Source: BOG-931 sp963781725 (lineage in GTDB: Bacteria > Pseudomonadota > Alphaproteobacteria > Rhizobiales > Xanthobacteraceae). Taken from it: a DNA stretch of 64,000 nt. The stretch lies in assembly GCA_963781725.1 (NCBI GenBank), contig CAWAGV010000001.1:62001-126000 (forward strand). The letters run 5' to 3'. The notes beneath the pieces are model-generated. The model saw nothing but the letters and a program-made list of their open reading frames with translations. It did no database searches and was not told the DNA's origin. Positions within the stretch are counted from its first letter, which is position 1, and the number at the start of each line of letters is the position of its first letter. Made by a program: the position numbers and the translations under genes. Shown in pieces: positions 8,525 through 16,277 of the stretch.

Positions 8525-9397
8525 ATGAAGGTCACCCAGTACGATGACGTGAAGCCGGTGCGCGGGTTGCAATATCGCGGCGGTACTTTTCATTTCCGGC
8601 ACTTGCTCAACGGCACACCGGGCGCGATCGGCAATTTCCAGTTCAATATCGGCGAGCAGGACGGCGACTTCGCTTCGCCGCGGCACCGGCACAACTTCGA
8701 TCAGTTTCGCTTCCAGCTCGAAGGGACGATGAATTTCGACCGCAACGGCAAAATGACCGCGGGCTCGTTCGGCTACTTTCCGGAAGGGGCGGCCTACGGG
8801 CCGCAGACGTCGGACGGCCGGTCAGTGACCGCTGTACTGCAATTCGGCGGCGCCAGCGGCAGCGGATATCTGTCACGCCAGGAGGTTCAGGCGGGCACCG
8901 AGGAACTGAAGAAATTCGGCACGTTTGAAGGCGGCATCTTCCGGCGTAATGACGACGCCGAAGGCCGCCGCAACACCGACGGCTACCAGGCGATCTGGGA
9001 GCACGTGAACGGCGGGCGCATGGAATATCCCAAGCCGCGCTATCGCGATCCGATCATGGTCGATCCGGCCAACTACGAATGGCTCCCGGTCGAGGACATG
9101 CCGGGGGTTTCGCAGAAGCCGCTCGGCATGTTCACCGAACGGCAGTGCGGGGCGGCGCTGATCAAGCTGGCGCGCGGCGCCACCTATCGTGCAGCCGAAC
9201 GCAGCGTGTATCTGGTGCTCTCGGGCAGCGGCATTGCCGGCGCCGCGCCGTATCGGCGACTGACCGCGCTTCATCTCGAAGAAGGCGAGGAGGCCGACAT
9301 CGTGGCCCGCGACGAGACGGAAATCCTGTGCCTCGTGCTGCCGGATCTCGCTGGCGTGCAGGCGCAGCGCACGGCGCACGTCGAGGCCGCCGAATAG
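8525..9397 (+). CDS. bicupin protein
   Basis: The 290-residue protein has two cupin-like halves. The first has the metal-binding HRHNFDQ motif and a second motif around GSFGYFPEGAAYGP. The second half (residues 190-285) is a beta-rich cupin with SVYLVLSGSG and LHLEEGEEADI. Such proteins are often dioxygenases or isomerases of small acids, but the substrate is not visible here. AGGAG precedes the ATG. The divergent TTT permease suggests a shared organic-acid role. Confidence 0.75.
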   Translation: MKVTQYDDVKPVRGLQYRGGTFHFRHLLNGTPGAIGNFQFNIGEQDGDFASPRHRHNFDQFRFQLEGTMNFDRNGKMTAGSFGYFPEGAAYGPQTSDGRSVTAVLQFGGASGSGYLSRQEVQAGTEELKKFGTFEGGIFRRNDDAEGRRNTDGYQAIWEHVNGGRMEYPKPRYRDPIMVDPANYEWLPVEDMPGVSQKPLGMFTERQCGAALIKLARGATYRAAERSVYLVLSGSGIAGAAPYRRLTALHLEEGEEADIVARDETEILCLVLPDLAGVQAQRTAHVEAAE

Positions 9398-9399
9398 GA

Positions 9400-9672
9400 A
9401 TGCTGCCGTCGTTTTATCTTTCCAACGATAAGGCGCGCGCCTGGAGCGTCGCGCGTGCCGCTGTCTTTGGCGCCGGAATCGGTGCGGTCGCAGCGCTGCT
9501 CAAGATTTTGAGTCCATTGCACGGACCATTTGCCGGCAGCATTGGATCTGGACGAATCTTGCCGGCTCTGCCGGAAATCGTCGGCGCGGCTGTTGGCTTT
9601 GGCGTGCTGTGCGCCGCGGCCGCGGCGTTGCGCAATTTCATCGCGCAGCGGCTGATCTGGCCGCAATCCTGA
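9400..9672 (+). CDS. small membrane protein
   Basis: A 90-residue product, MLPSFYLSNDKARAW..., starts two bases after the cupin stop codon. It has two hydrophobic segments (VARAAVFGAGIGAVAALL and PEIVGAAVGFGVLCAAAAAL) separated by a short loop. The tight spacing supports co-translation with the cupin. I do not recognise the family. Confidence 0.6.
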   Translation: MLPSFYLSNDKARAWSVARAAVFGAGIGAVAALLKILSPLHGPFAGSIGSGRILPALPEIVGAAVGFGVLCAAAAALRNFIAQRLIWPQS

Positions 9673-9692
9673 TCGCAAACTGAATTTCAAAA

Positions 9693-9722
9693 AGAAAACG
9701 GGGCGGCCGGATGACCGCCCCG
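9693..9722 (-). terminator. intrinsic terminator, mainly for the MHS transporter
   Basis: GGGGCGG (9700-9706) pairs with CCGCCCC (9715-9721). Reading the minus strand, the stem is followed by GTTTTCTTTTTG. It lies between convergent genes and could also serve the plus strand weakly. Confidence 0.8.
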
Positions 9723-9743
9723 TCGCTTTACGCGTCGTGTTGA

Positions 9744-11372
9744 TCAGATCGAACGGATGTCGCGATCCTTGGTTTCGGGCAGGAAGATCAGCCCGATGAC
9801 GAACGCCAGCGCAGCAACACCGACCGGATACCATAGACCCGAGTAGATGTTGCCGGTTGCCGCCACGATGGCGAACACCGTCGCCGGCAGGAAGCCGCCG
9901 AACCAGCCGTTGCCGATGTGGTAGGGCAGCGACAGTCCCGAGTAGCGGATGCGGGTCGGGAACAGTTCGACCAGCCACGCCGCGATCGGCCCGTACACCA
10001 TGGTCACGTAGACGACCAGAATGACGAGCAACAGCACCGTCATCGGATAGTTGATGTCGTTCGTATCGGCGCCGGCCGGGTAGCCATGGGCTTTGACCGC
10101 CGCGGCTATCGTCTTTGCCAGATCCGGAGCATCGGCGGCGATCGTCTGGTCGCCGATCTTCACGCTTGCCTTGGTGCCTGCCGGTGCCGCGGTGTTGTTG
10201 TAGTTGACCGACAGACCGACCAGCGCGGACTTGATGTTATCGCATCCGGTCGTGAACTTCTCGACGCCCGTTGCCTTGAACTGGAACGAGCATTCGTTCG
10301 GATCCGCCGTTACGACGATCGGTGAACCGTTCAGGGCGGCTTCCAGCTTCGGATTGGCGAAGTGGGTGATGCCCTGGAACAGCGGGAAGTAAGTGGCAAC
10401 CGCAAGCGCGAAGCCGGCGAGGATGATCGGCTTGCGGCCGATCTTGTCGGACAGTGCGCCGAACAGCAGGAAACAGGGCGTGCCGATCGCCAGCGCGATC
10501 GCGATCAGGATGCTCGCCGTCACGCCGGGGACTTTCAGGGTCTGGGTGAGGAAGAACAGCGCATAGAACTGTCCGCCGTACCACACCACCGCTTCGCCCA
10601 TGGTCGCGCCGAGCAGTGCGAGAAGCGCGATCTTTGCGTTCGACCACTGACCGAAAGCTTCCCGCAGCGGACGTTTGGATTGCTTGCCTTCCTGGACCAT
10701 TTGCTGGAACAGCGGCGATTTATTGAGCTTGAGCCGGATCCAGATCGAAACCGCGAGCAGGATCGCGGAGAGCAGGAACGGAATGCGCCAGCCCCAATCG
10801 CCAAACGCGGCTTCACCCATCCAGGTGCGGACGCCGAGCACGAGCAGGATCGCCATGAATAGGCCAACCGTCGCCGTGGTCTGAATCCACGAGGTGTAAT
10901 AACCGCGCTTGTTCGCCGGCGCGTGCTCGGCGACGTAGATCGCCGCTCCGCCGTATTCGCCGCCGAGCGCGAGGCCCTGCACCAAGCGAAGGCCGATCAG
11001 GACGATCGGCGCCGCGATGCCCCAGGTCGCGAAACCCGGCAACACGCCGATAAAGAACGTGCCGATACCCATCAGGCTCATGGTGACGAGGAAAGTGTAC
11101 TTGCGGCCGATCAAGTCGCCGAAGTGGCCGAAGATCAGTGCGCCGAACGGGCGCACCGCGAAGCCCGCGGCAAACGCCAGCAGCGTGAAGATGAAGGCGA
11201 CGTTCGCCGGGACGCTGGAGAAGAAGTATTTCGCGAGGAACACCGCGAGCGTGCCGTAGATATAGAAGTCATACCATTCGAAAACGGTACCGAGCGACGA
11301 GGCGAAAATGACGAGGCGCTGTTCGCTCGTCATGCCGCCGGAGCGCGGTGCGTTCACAGCCACGGTTGTCAT
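9744..11372 (-). CDS. MFS transporter of the metabolite:H+ symporter (MHS) family
   Basis: The 542-residue protein has the MHS signatures GTVFEWYDFYIYG, HFGDLIGRKYTF and LALGGEYGGAA, and ends in the usual LPETKDRDI. MHS members import organic acids, betaines or shikimate with protons. Unusually, about 100 hydrophilic residues (roughly 337-437) are inserted between two C-half membrane segments; they include two cysteines in the contexts DPNECSF and TTGCDN. ATG 11372 follows AGGGGGG. The substrate is unknown. Confidence 0.88.
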   Translation of the reverse strand: MTTVAVNAPRSGGMTSEQRLVIFASSLGTVFEWYDFYIYGTLAVFLAKYFFSSVPANVAFIFTLLAFAAGFAVRPFGALIFGHFGDLIGRKYTFLVTMSLMGIGTFFIGVLPGFATWGIAAPIVLIGLRLVQGLALGGEYGGAAIYVAEHAPANKRGYYTSWIQTTATVGLFMAILLVLGVRTWMGEAAFGDWGWRIPFLLSAILLAVSIWIRLKLNKSPLFQQMVQEGKQSKRPLREAFGQWSNAKIALLALLGATMGEAVVWYGGQFYALFFLTQTLKVPGVTASILIAIALAIGTPCFLLFGALSDKIGRKPIILAGFALAVATYFPLFQGITHFANPKLEAALNGSPIVVTADPNECSFQFKATGVEKFTTGCDNIKSALVGLSVNYNNTAAPAGTKASVKIGDQTIAADAPDLAKTIAAAVKAHGYPAGADTNDINYPMTVLLLVILVVYVTMVYGPIAAWLVELFPTRIRYSGLSLPYHIGNGWFGGFLPATVFAIVAATGNIYSGLWYPVGVAALAFVIGLIFLPETKDRDIRSI

Positions 11373-11663
11373 GGGCAACCCCCCTATGTTGGTCGTTAGG
11401 AATTTTGCTGCGACGCAATAACGGCGACGCAGATTTTTATCCGCCGGTAACGGTATTCCGCAGCTTTCTCGCTGTCTCTCCGCCGGAGGTCGTAAGCCGA
11501 AAGTCGTGGGTGCGGCGGGCGGACGCAGCGGGACGGACTGCGATGGCCAATGAACGATTAAGCTTACCAAATAATTCACCCGCCAAGTTGCCCGGATATA
11601 AACGAATTTCCGCCGCCGGCTCCCTAGAATTGCCCAAAGAATTGAACCTGCGCGGATTATTTG

Positions 11664-12131
11664 ATGCGTCGTCCTGGTGCCGTGGCGCTACTGCTGGCTG
11701 TGACTGCTTCGCCTGCTTTTGCACAGCGCGAGCCGCAGATCGTCATTCCGGGCCGCCCGGATGTGCCGGTCATCATCAATGGCATCGACGCGTCCTGGGG
11801 CATGGTCGAGGGCGAGTTTGGCCTGGACCGGCCCGGCGCGATGGCGCCGGTCGTCATCTACTGGCCGCCGCTTCAGCTGCCCTTTCCGGATTCAGCGCCG
11901 GGTTATTTCCCGCGCGATAACCGCAAGCCCGGCTATGGCCGCCTCGAGATCGTGCCGCCGCCCGGCGCGCCCAAGCCGCCACCCGCGCCGAGCTACTACC
12001 GCAGTTGGTCGAGCCAGTCGGCTCCGGGGCCGGTCACCGATTACGCGCCGTATCCGGCGCCGCCGATCGTCTACGCGCCGAATATCGATGTCGATCACAA
12101 TGGGAGAGGTCCGCACCACCACCATCCGTGA
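11664..12131 (+). CDS. secreted proline/tyrosine-rich protein
   Basis: The 155-residue product starts MRRPGAVALLLAVTASPAFA, a signal peptide cleaved before QREPQ. The mature chain is rich in Pro, Tyr and Gly (IVIPGRPDVPVIINGID, PPPGAPKPPPAPSYY) and ends in GPHHHHP. Such proteins are common and uncharacterised in Rhizobiales. A TTG one codon earlier is also in frame. It sits 76 bases before another secreted tyrosine-rich gene. Confidence 0.65.
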   Translation: MRRPGAVALLLAVTASPAFAQREPQIVIPGRPDVPVIINGIDASWGMVEGEFGLDRPGAMAPVVIYWPPLQLPFPDSAPGYFPRDNRKPGYGRLEIVPPPGAPKPPPAPSYYRSWSSQSAPGPVTDYAPYPAPPIVYAPNIDVDHNGRGPHHHHP

Positions 12132-12207
12132 CGGCTCACCGCTTTGGCAGTCCGCTTCCGGCCTGCCGCTATCGCCTCCTCATCGGGGCAGTTTCAGAGG
12201 GAGTATC

Positions 12208-12772
12208 ATGTCGTTGCATCGTTCCATCTTGGTGGCGGTTGCCACCGTCTTCGCCGTCGGCCTCGCGCCGTCGGCCTACGCGCAGTGCTGCGGCGGCTAT
12301 GCCCCGGCACCGGTCTATAGCCGCTCCGGCGCCGTGCGGCGGCTGCGGCGTGGCCTATGCGCCGATCGTGTACGCCACTCCGGTGGCGCCGGCGCCGATC
12401 GGCGTCGGTTGCGGCACCTGCGGCACGCCGATCGCGGCTGTGACGTTCGCCCCGGCGTGGAACGGCTGCGGCGCCTGCGGCGCTCCGGCCCCGGTGACCT
12501 GGAATCCATGCAACACCTGCGGCGTGCAGTTCCCGGTCTATACGCAGCCGGCGCCGCTCTACATCGTGAACCAGGGCCCGGACTATTCGGGCGCCGGCCT
12601 CGTGGTGCCGTTCCACACCTATTCGCCGCCCGCGGAATACGCGTCGGCTCCGTACACGCCGCAGTACGAGCCCCGCTACTATCCGCGTCCGTACTTGCAT
12701 CATGCGTATTATCATCCGCGCATGTACTACGGCCGCCGTCCGTACTATCCGCACCGCTACTGGCGCGGCTAA
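12208..12772 (+). pseudogene. secreted Cys/Gly/Tyr-rich protein gene broken by a frameshift
   Basis: A good start (ATG 12208 after GAGGGAG) encodes the signal peptide MSLHRSILVAVATVFAVG...YAQCCGGYAPAPVY. The reading frame then moves by +1 within 12321-12335 (CCGCTCCGGCGCCG). The downstream frame continues with CGGCGVAYAPIVYATP, several CG-C repeats, and a Tyr/Pro/His-rich end HRYWRG at 12772. Either the gene is a pseudogene, the sequence has a one-base error, or a +1 frameshift is used. The two halves clearly form one protein of about 188 residues. Confidence 0.7.
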
Positions 12773-12786
12773 GTCCGGCGCGTACA

Positions 12787-12830
12787 TCAAAAAAATGCGA
12801 AGGCCCGCGCGATGCGGGCCTTTGTTTTTT
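12787..12830. terminator. bidirectional terminator between convergent genes
   Basis: AAGGCCCGC (12800-12808) pairs with GCGGGCCTT (12814-12822). A run of T follows on the plus strand, and an A6 run (12789-12794) precedes it, which gives a U-tract for the minus strand. Confidence 0.85.
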
Positions 12831-12855
12831 GAGCGAGGCGAGGCGGCGCGTTGAA

Positions 12856-13683
12856 TCAAGCGACGGCGCGGCTTGCGATGTAGAGCGCGAGTGCGGTCGC
12901 GTTGGAGACGTTGAGGCTCTTGATCTCGCCCGGCAGGTCGAGCCGCGCCAGCCGGTCGCAGGTTTCGCGGGTCAGTTGGCGCAGGCCCTTGCCCTCGGCG
13001 CCGAGCACAAGCGCGAGCGGAGTACGCAATTCGAGCGACGCGAGATCGTCGCCGGCCTCGCTGTCGAGGCCGACGAGAAGGAAGCCGCGCTCTTTCAGTT
13101 CGGCAAGGCCGCGCGCCAGATTTTGCACGATGACGATCGGCACCAGTTCGAGCGCGCCGGAGGCGGACTTGGCGAGCACGCCGGTCGCTTCCGGACTGTG
13201 GCGGGCCGTCGTCATCACCGCAGCGACGGCGAACGCCGCCGCGGTGCGCAGCATCGCGCCGACATTGTGCGGATCGGTGATCTGATCGAGCACCAGCACG
13301 ATGCCGTTGTCCGGCAGCTCTTCGATCGAGGGTGAGGGCAGGGGATCCGCTTCGGCGAGCAGCCCCTGATGCACGGCGTCCGGCGTCAGCCGCGCCACCA
13401 GCGCATCGGGACGCACCAGTTCCGGCTCGAGCGAAAGCTTTATGCCGTCCTCGGCGAGGCGGCGGATCGCATTCTCGGTCGCCAGCAGCCGGCGAATATG
13501 ACGCGCCGGATTATTCAGCGCCGCGGTGACGGTGTGCCAGCCATAAAGAAGAGCGGGCCCGCCGGTGTCCCCGCGCATCCTGTCGCGGCGCTGGGGCTTG
13601 CCGCCGGCCCGATGGCGCTCCGGGCGCGGCCTGGGCCGCCATTTCGACTGCGATGGGCGCTCGGGCATGGCCGCTTCTGTCAC
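12856..13683 (-). CDS. rlmB: 23S rRNA (guanosine-2'-O)-methyltransferase RlmB, TrmH/SpoU family
   Basis: The 275-residue SPOUT-fold methyltransferase has a basic N-terminal extension, then LLYGWHTVTAALNNPAR, the substrate-binding domain start. The three SpoU motifs are LDQITDPHNVGAMLRTA, LVLGAEGKGLRQLT and SLNVSNATALALY. Together they form the knotted SAM site. RlmB methylates G2251 of 23S rRNA. The first codon is GTG at 13683; ATG 13668 is an equal alternative. The gene lies head-to-head with tRNA-Tyr, 109 bases away. Confidence 0.92.
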   Translation of the reverse strand: MTEAAMPERPSQSKWRPRPRPERHRAGGKPQRRDRMRGDTGGPALLYGWHTVTAALNNPARHIRRLLATENAIRRLAEDGIKLSLEPELVRPDALVARLTPDAVHQGLLAEADPLPSPSIEELPDNGIVLVLDQITDPHNVGAMLRTAAAFAVAAVMTTARHSPEATGVLAKSASGALELVPIVIVQNLARGLAELKERGFLLVGLDSEAGDDLASLELRTPLALVLGAEGKGLRQLTRETCDRLARLDLPGEIKSLNVSNATALALYIASRAVA

Positions 13684-13792
13684 GGGCCCATCCGCTTGGC
13701 AATTCGGGCCATTTTCGGTTGACTAGTCGAAGCGACCCAACCATATAGCGCCCTCGGCTGGGCGACCGGTCCGAGGTGACCCGCCATGGCGC

Positions 13793-13878
13793 GGGAGAGT
13801 GTCCCGAGTGGCAAAGGGGGCGGACTGTAAATCCGCTGGCTTACGCCTTCGTAGGTTCGAGTCCTACCTCTCCCACCA
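13793..13878 (+). tRNA. tRNA-Tyr (anticodon GTA)
   Basis: The acceptor stem pairs GGGAGAG (13793-13799) with CTCTCCC (13868-13874). The anticodon loop has GTA at 13827-13829. A long class II variable arm is present, the T arm is GTAGG-TTCGAGT-CCTAC, and CCA is encoded at 13876-13878. The 3' part (from 13864) also begins the 513-bp repeat of the adjacent island, marking it as the integration site. Confidence 0.95.
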
Positions 13879-14376
13879 CCTTGATTTTCAAGACAAACTG
13901 CGCTTTCGAAGACGGTCGACCGACGGTTTTTTATGTTGCATTCGCGTTCTAGAAAAAACCAAGCGTTTCCCAAGCCTTCCAAACCGTTCCCGGCGGCTCC
14001 GCGCAACATGACTGCAACATCGTGATGTTCGCGGCGCGTTCCGCTTTGTCCTCTGGATCAAGCTAAAATCGCACGCTCCGCGTCGGCGAGTTCTTTGCCG
14101 TCATCCGCGCGCGGAAACAAATGCCCATATAGGTCCATCGTGATGACGATAGATGCGTGTCCGAGCCGCTCCTGGACCATCTTAGCCGGCAGCCCGAGGC
14201 CTCCATCAACTCGGCGATTGATGCACCAGGACGCGTAGAAATGGCGGAGCGCATGGAGTCCTGTGTACTTCGCCCGATAGCGAGGTTTATCCTTTTCATC
14301 GCGCAGGGGCCCACCGTTCATGTCCAGCATCGGAGTGCAGATGCCTGCCGCGATCTGCGCTGGCACGAAGATTTGC
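13864..14376 (+). repeat. 513-bp direct repeat, copy 1 (tRNA-Tyr 3' end plus recombinase 3' end)
   Basis: This stretch matches 19347-19859 with about five substitutions and no length change. It starts inside the tRNA T arm (CTACCTCTCCCACCACC) and ends where the recombinase fragment loses homology (GAAGATTTGC). I read its left end as an att core. Confidence 0.9.
14058..14376 (-). pseudogene. tyrosine recombinase (island integrase), C-terminal fragment
   Basis: The fragment carries the catalytic C-terminal part of an XerD/phage-type integrase: HALRHFYASWC (HxxR), LGHASIVITMDLYGHLFP (His and the nucleophilic Tyr) and the end DAERAILA. Upstream coding is lost at 14376, so only the last 105 codons or so remain and the protein cannot be active. 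Its position just after tRNA-Tyr is where an island integrase is expected. A 99% identical copy lies at 19541-20068. Confidence 0.88.
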
Positions 14377-14540
14377 TTACGCTCTATTCATGAGCGGTGA
14401 GCCACCAAACCTAAGTCCGCGCGCGATGGCCCGATGGTTGGCGAGCCCCCGGCAGCCGCAGGCCAGACGACAGCCGCCTGGTCCACGTCCGACGCTCGGT
14501 GAATTACAACGCGGCTCTGTCCCTTGGGTGAGTCGATCCG

Positions 14541-14588
14541 CTAAAGACGCTTAAGGCGCACATAGCTAAAGATGCTCAAGGCGTACAT
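14541..14588 (+). repeat. two degenerate 22-25 bp tandem copies
   Basis: CTAAAGACGCTTAAGGCGCA at 14541 and CTAAAGATGCTCAAGGCGTA at 14566 are the same unit with three transitions. Apart from this the stretch 14377-14612 holds no gene that I can support. Confidence 0.6.
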
Positions 14589-14612
14589 TTTTGTAATGCA
14601 AAACACACCAGT

Positions 14613-14714
14613 CACAACGCGATCGCCGGCCAGCTCAATTCCCGCAAGGTGGCCACGGCGCGGGGTGGTCGCTGGACGCACGTGCAGCAAATCTTAGATC
14701 GCGCATCTAAGTGA
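14613..14714 (+). pseudogene. serine recombinase (resolvase), C-terminal remnant
   Basis: Thirty-three codons ending in TGA read HNAIAGQLNSRKVATARGG, then RWTHVQQILDRASK. This is the typical helix-turn-helix tail of small serine recombinases (I-A-xx-LN-xx-G/K-V-x-TARGG-x-W). No catalytic domain precedes it. It is a leftover of another mobile element inside the island. Confidence 0.7.
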
Positions 14715-15099
14715 TTTTGTCCGGCGTATTTTCGGCCGGCCCGCGCTTGCAAAAGAAAAACCCCCAAGCACGTCCGCACGTCGCTTGGGGGGTCTTTGCC
14801 CTTGGAGAGCACGCACCGGGCGATTGTCGAGGTGAGGCAACAGTCCCGGAGCAATGTAAGACTAGCGAAGCGGCGTTGAATGCGGTTAGTGCGCGTTGGT
14901 TCTATACCAATGTACATTGGTATCGGCTCCTCGACCACTTTATCATCGGGCCGGCAGTTGCCGGCGGACGGCACGCGCCCAATAACGAAAACCTGTGACC
15001 CGGGTCACAACCGCGGCTGGATGGCTCCAGTATAGACCGGTAGTGCCTCAGTTTGATGAAAGTGGGGAACTACCCTTTTTCAGACAAATGGAGGCCATC
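14715..15099. other. island stretch without a recognisable gene
   Basis: It holds only the hairpin at 14761-14792 and the leader of the gene wreck at 15100. The short open frames here have no family features and no ribosome sites. Confidence 0.5.
14761..14792 (-). terminator. hairpin terminator, minus strand
   Basis: CCCCCAAGC (14761-14769) pairs with GCTTGGGGG (14783-14791), and an inner ACGT/ACGT pair extends the stem. On the minus strand it is followed by TTTTTCTTTT. No intact minus-strand gene lies upstream of it. Confidence 0.6.
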
Positions 15100-15299
15100 A
15101 TGGGCGCTCTGTTGGATGATCATGCGATGCGCGTTATGGGCGACGCCTTTCCGCGCTTCAAGTAGGCGAATGAACGCGGCGAGCCAGATCGTTCACAAGG
15201 CCATTGCGGCGCGAATTATCGGCGGCACGTGAGGGCGAGCGCGATCCGGTTCGCTTGCGCAATGCCGGGTTGGCTGGGTTGGCACACGACCGTGATTAG
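15100..15299 (+). pseudogene. decayed small Rhizobiales hypothetical gene
   Basis: ATG 15100 follows GGAGG and reads MGALLDDHAMRVMGDAFPRF. A second frame reads QIVHKAIAARII, and a third gives AAREGERDPVRLRNAGLAGL up to TAG at 15299. Put together, these frames resemble a family of about 65-residue proteins from Bradyrhizobium relatives (A-x-x-II-x-AA-x-GERDP-x-RLR). At least two frameshifts break it. Function is unknown. A hairpin terminator begins at its stop codon, as expected for a former gene end. Confidence 0.5.
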
Positions 15300-15323
15300 G
15301 CCGCTTCAGTTGGCGGCCTCTTT
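15298..15323 (+). terminator. GGCCGC-type hairpin terminator
   Basis: AGGCCGC (15298-15304) pairs with GCGGCCT (15313-15319) around TTCAGTTG, followed by CTTTCT. The same hairpin with a (T/C)CAGTT loop recurs at 21111 (reverse) and 56274. Confidence 0.7.
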
Positions 15324-15567
15324 CTGCGGATAGATTAGAGCCTACTGGTCCCTTCTCTAATCGGCCGGTCGGGGGCAAGCGCAGCGGTGAGGCGGATAAG
15401 CAAACAAACAATCCCCACCTCAATTCGCCCGTAGCGCATCGCGCGTTTCAGCCGCGTACAAGGTCAGGTAGCGCGAAGCCGGCGGTTGAGGCGAGCCCTA
15501 CCGGTCACCTGTTGTTCGGGCCTCAGTCATCGAAGGGCCGACGGCGCGCTTCAGGGCTCCGCATTCG

Positions 15568-15948
15568 TTAGCGCGCGAGGCAACGCCCGAGATAAGACTT
15601 GGCCGCGGCTCCGGTGATTCCAAGTTCGCTTATCTCTTTGTTGCAGCTGATGGCCAACGGTGAAAGCGGGGCCGCCGCCGCAGGCTGGGAAGGGGGCGCG
15701 GCTCCAGGAGGCTGCGCAGGAGGCTGCGCCGTGCCAGAGTTTGCAGCCGGGATTCCCGTGCACTTGCTCATGAAGGCGTCATAGCGCTCCCGGCTGAGCC
15801 CGTGGCTGCTCGAAAGCCCGCGGTCGCGAGCGTTCTCAGCGCAAAGACGCTCCCGCAACGCAGGACTCGGCGCCGGCTGAGCGAGAGACACCCCGGCGCA
15901 AGACACTGCCGCACATGCAAGCACTAAAGTTGCCAGATACTTATTCAT
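15568..15948 (-). CDS. secreted alanine/proline-rich protein
   Basis: The 126-residue product starts MNKYLATLVLACAAVSCAG, a signal peptide. The first part of the mature region (LRERLCAENARDRGLSSSHG, then LSRERYDAFMSKC) is charged, with two Cys. A Pro/Ala linker (QPPAQPPGAAPPSQPAAAAP) follows, then a Cys-containing tail SCNKEISELGITGAAAKSYL. GGAGGAGG precedes the ATG. It lies inside the tRNA-Tyr island and its function is unknown. Confidence 0.7.
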   Translation of the reverse strand: MNKYLATLVLACAAVSCAGVSLAQPAPSPALRERLCAENARDRGLSSSHGLSRERYDAFMSKCTGIPAANSGTAQPPAQPPGAAPPSQPAAAAPLSPLAISCNKEISELGITGAAAKSYLGRCLAR

Positions 15949-16277
15949 CCGAATGCCTCCTCCGTCATAAGATCTTCCCGCCAGCCCCAAGCGACCTCCG
16001 ATTAACCGCTCTCAACCCACCGGCGCAGATTGAACCGGCCTGCTCCTCCTTCGTGGATGGATCAGGATGGAAACCAGCCTGTGACTCGCTACCCCGGAAG
16101 TGATTGACTTTCGGTCGCCTCCGGCGAGGCTGTCGCCGACGTCGGCCTCCGCTTGCCCGCTCCGCAGCGCCGATCGCGCGAGCGACCCGCGTCGGCGCGA
16201 ATACGCCTGTCGCCGCCTCGGCGCGCCGAATAGCCGCTATCGGGGTCAGCATATCGCCCGCTTCCGCAAATCGTCGC
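15949..16277. other. 329-base intergenic stretch
   Basis: I see no gene here. It contains the upstream region of the 15568 gene and the downstream region of the PAN-domain gene. Confidence 0.45.

Noticed and set aside
11719..13335. 538-codon open frame on the plus strand
   Set aside because: It spans the secreted-protein genes in the wrong frame and the antisense of rlmB. Only its short part 12208-12335 is coding (the signal peptide).
14612..14974. 120-codon minus-strand frame in the island
   Set aside because: It runs antisense through the serine-recombinase remnant and a terminator hairpin, with no start signal.
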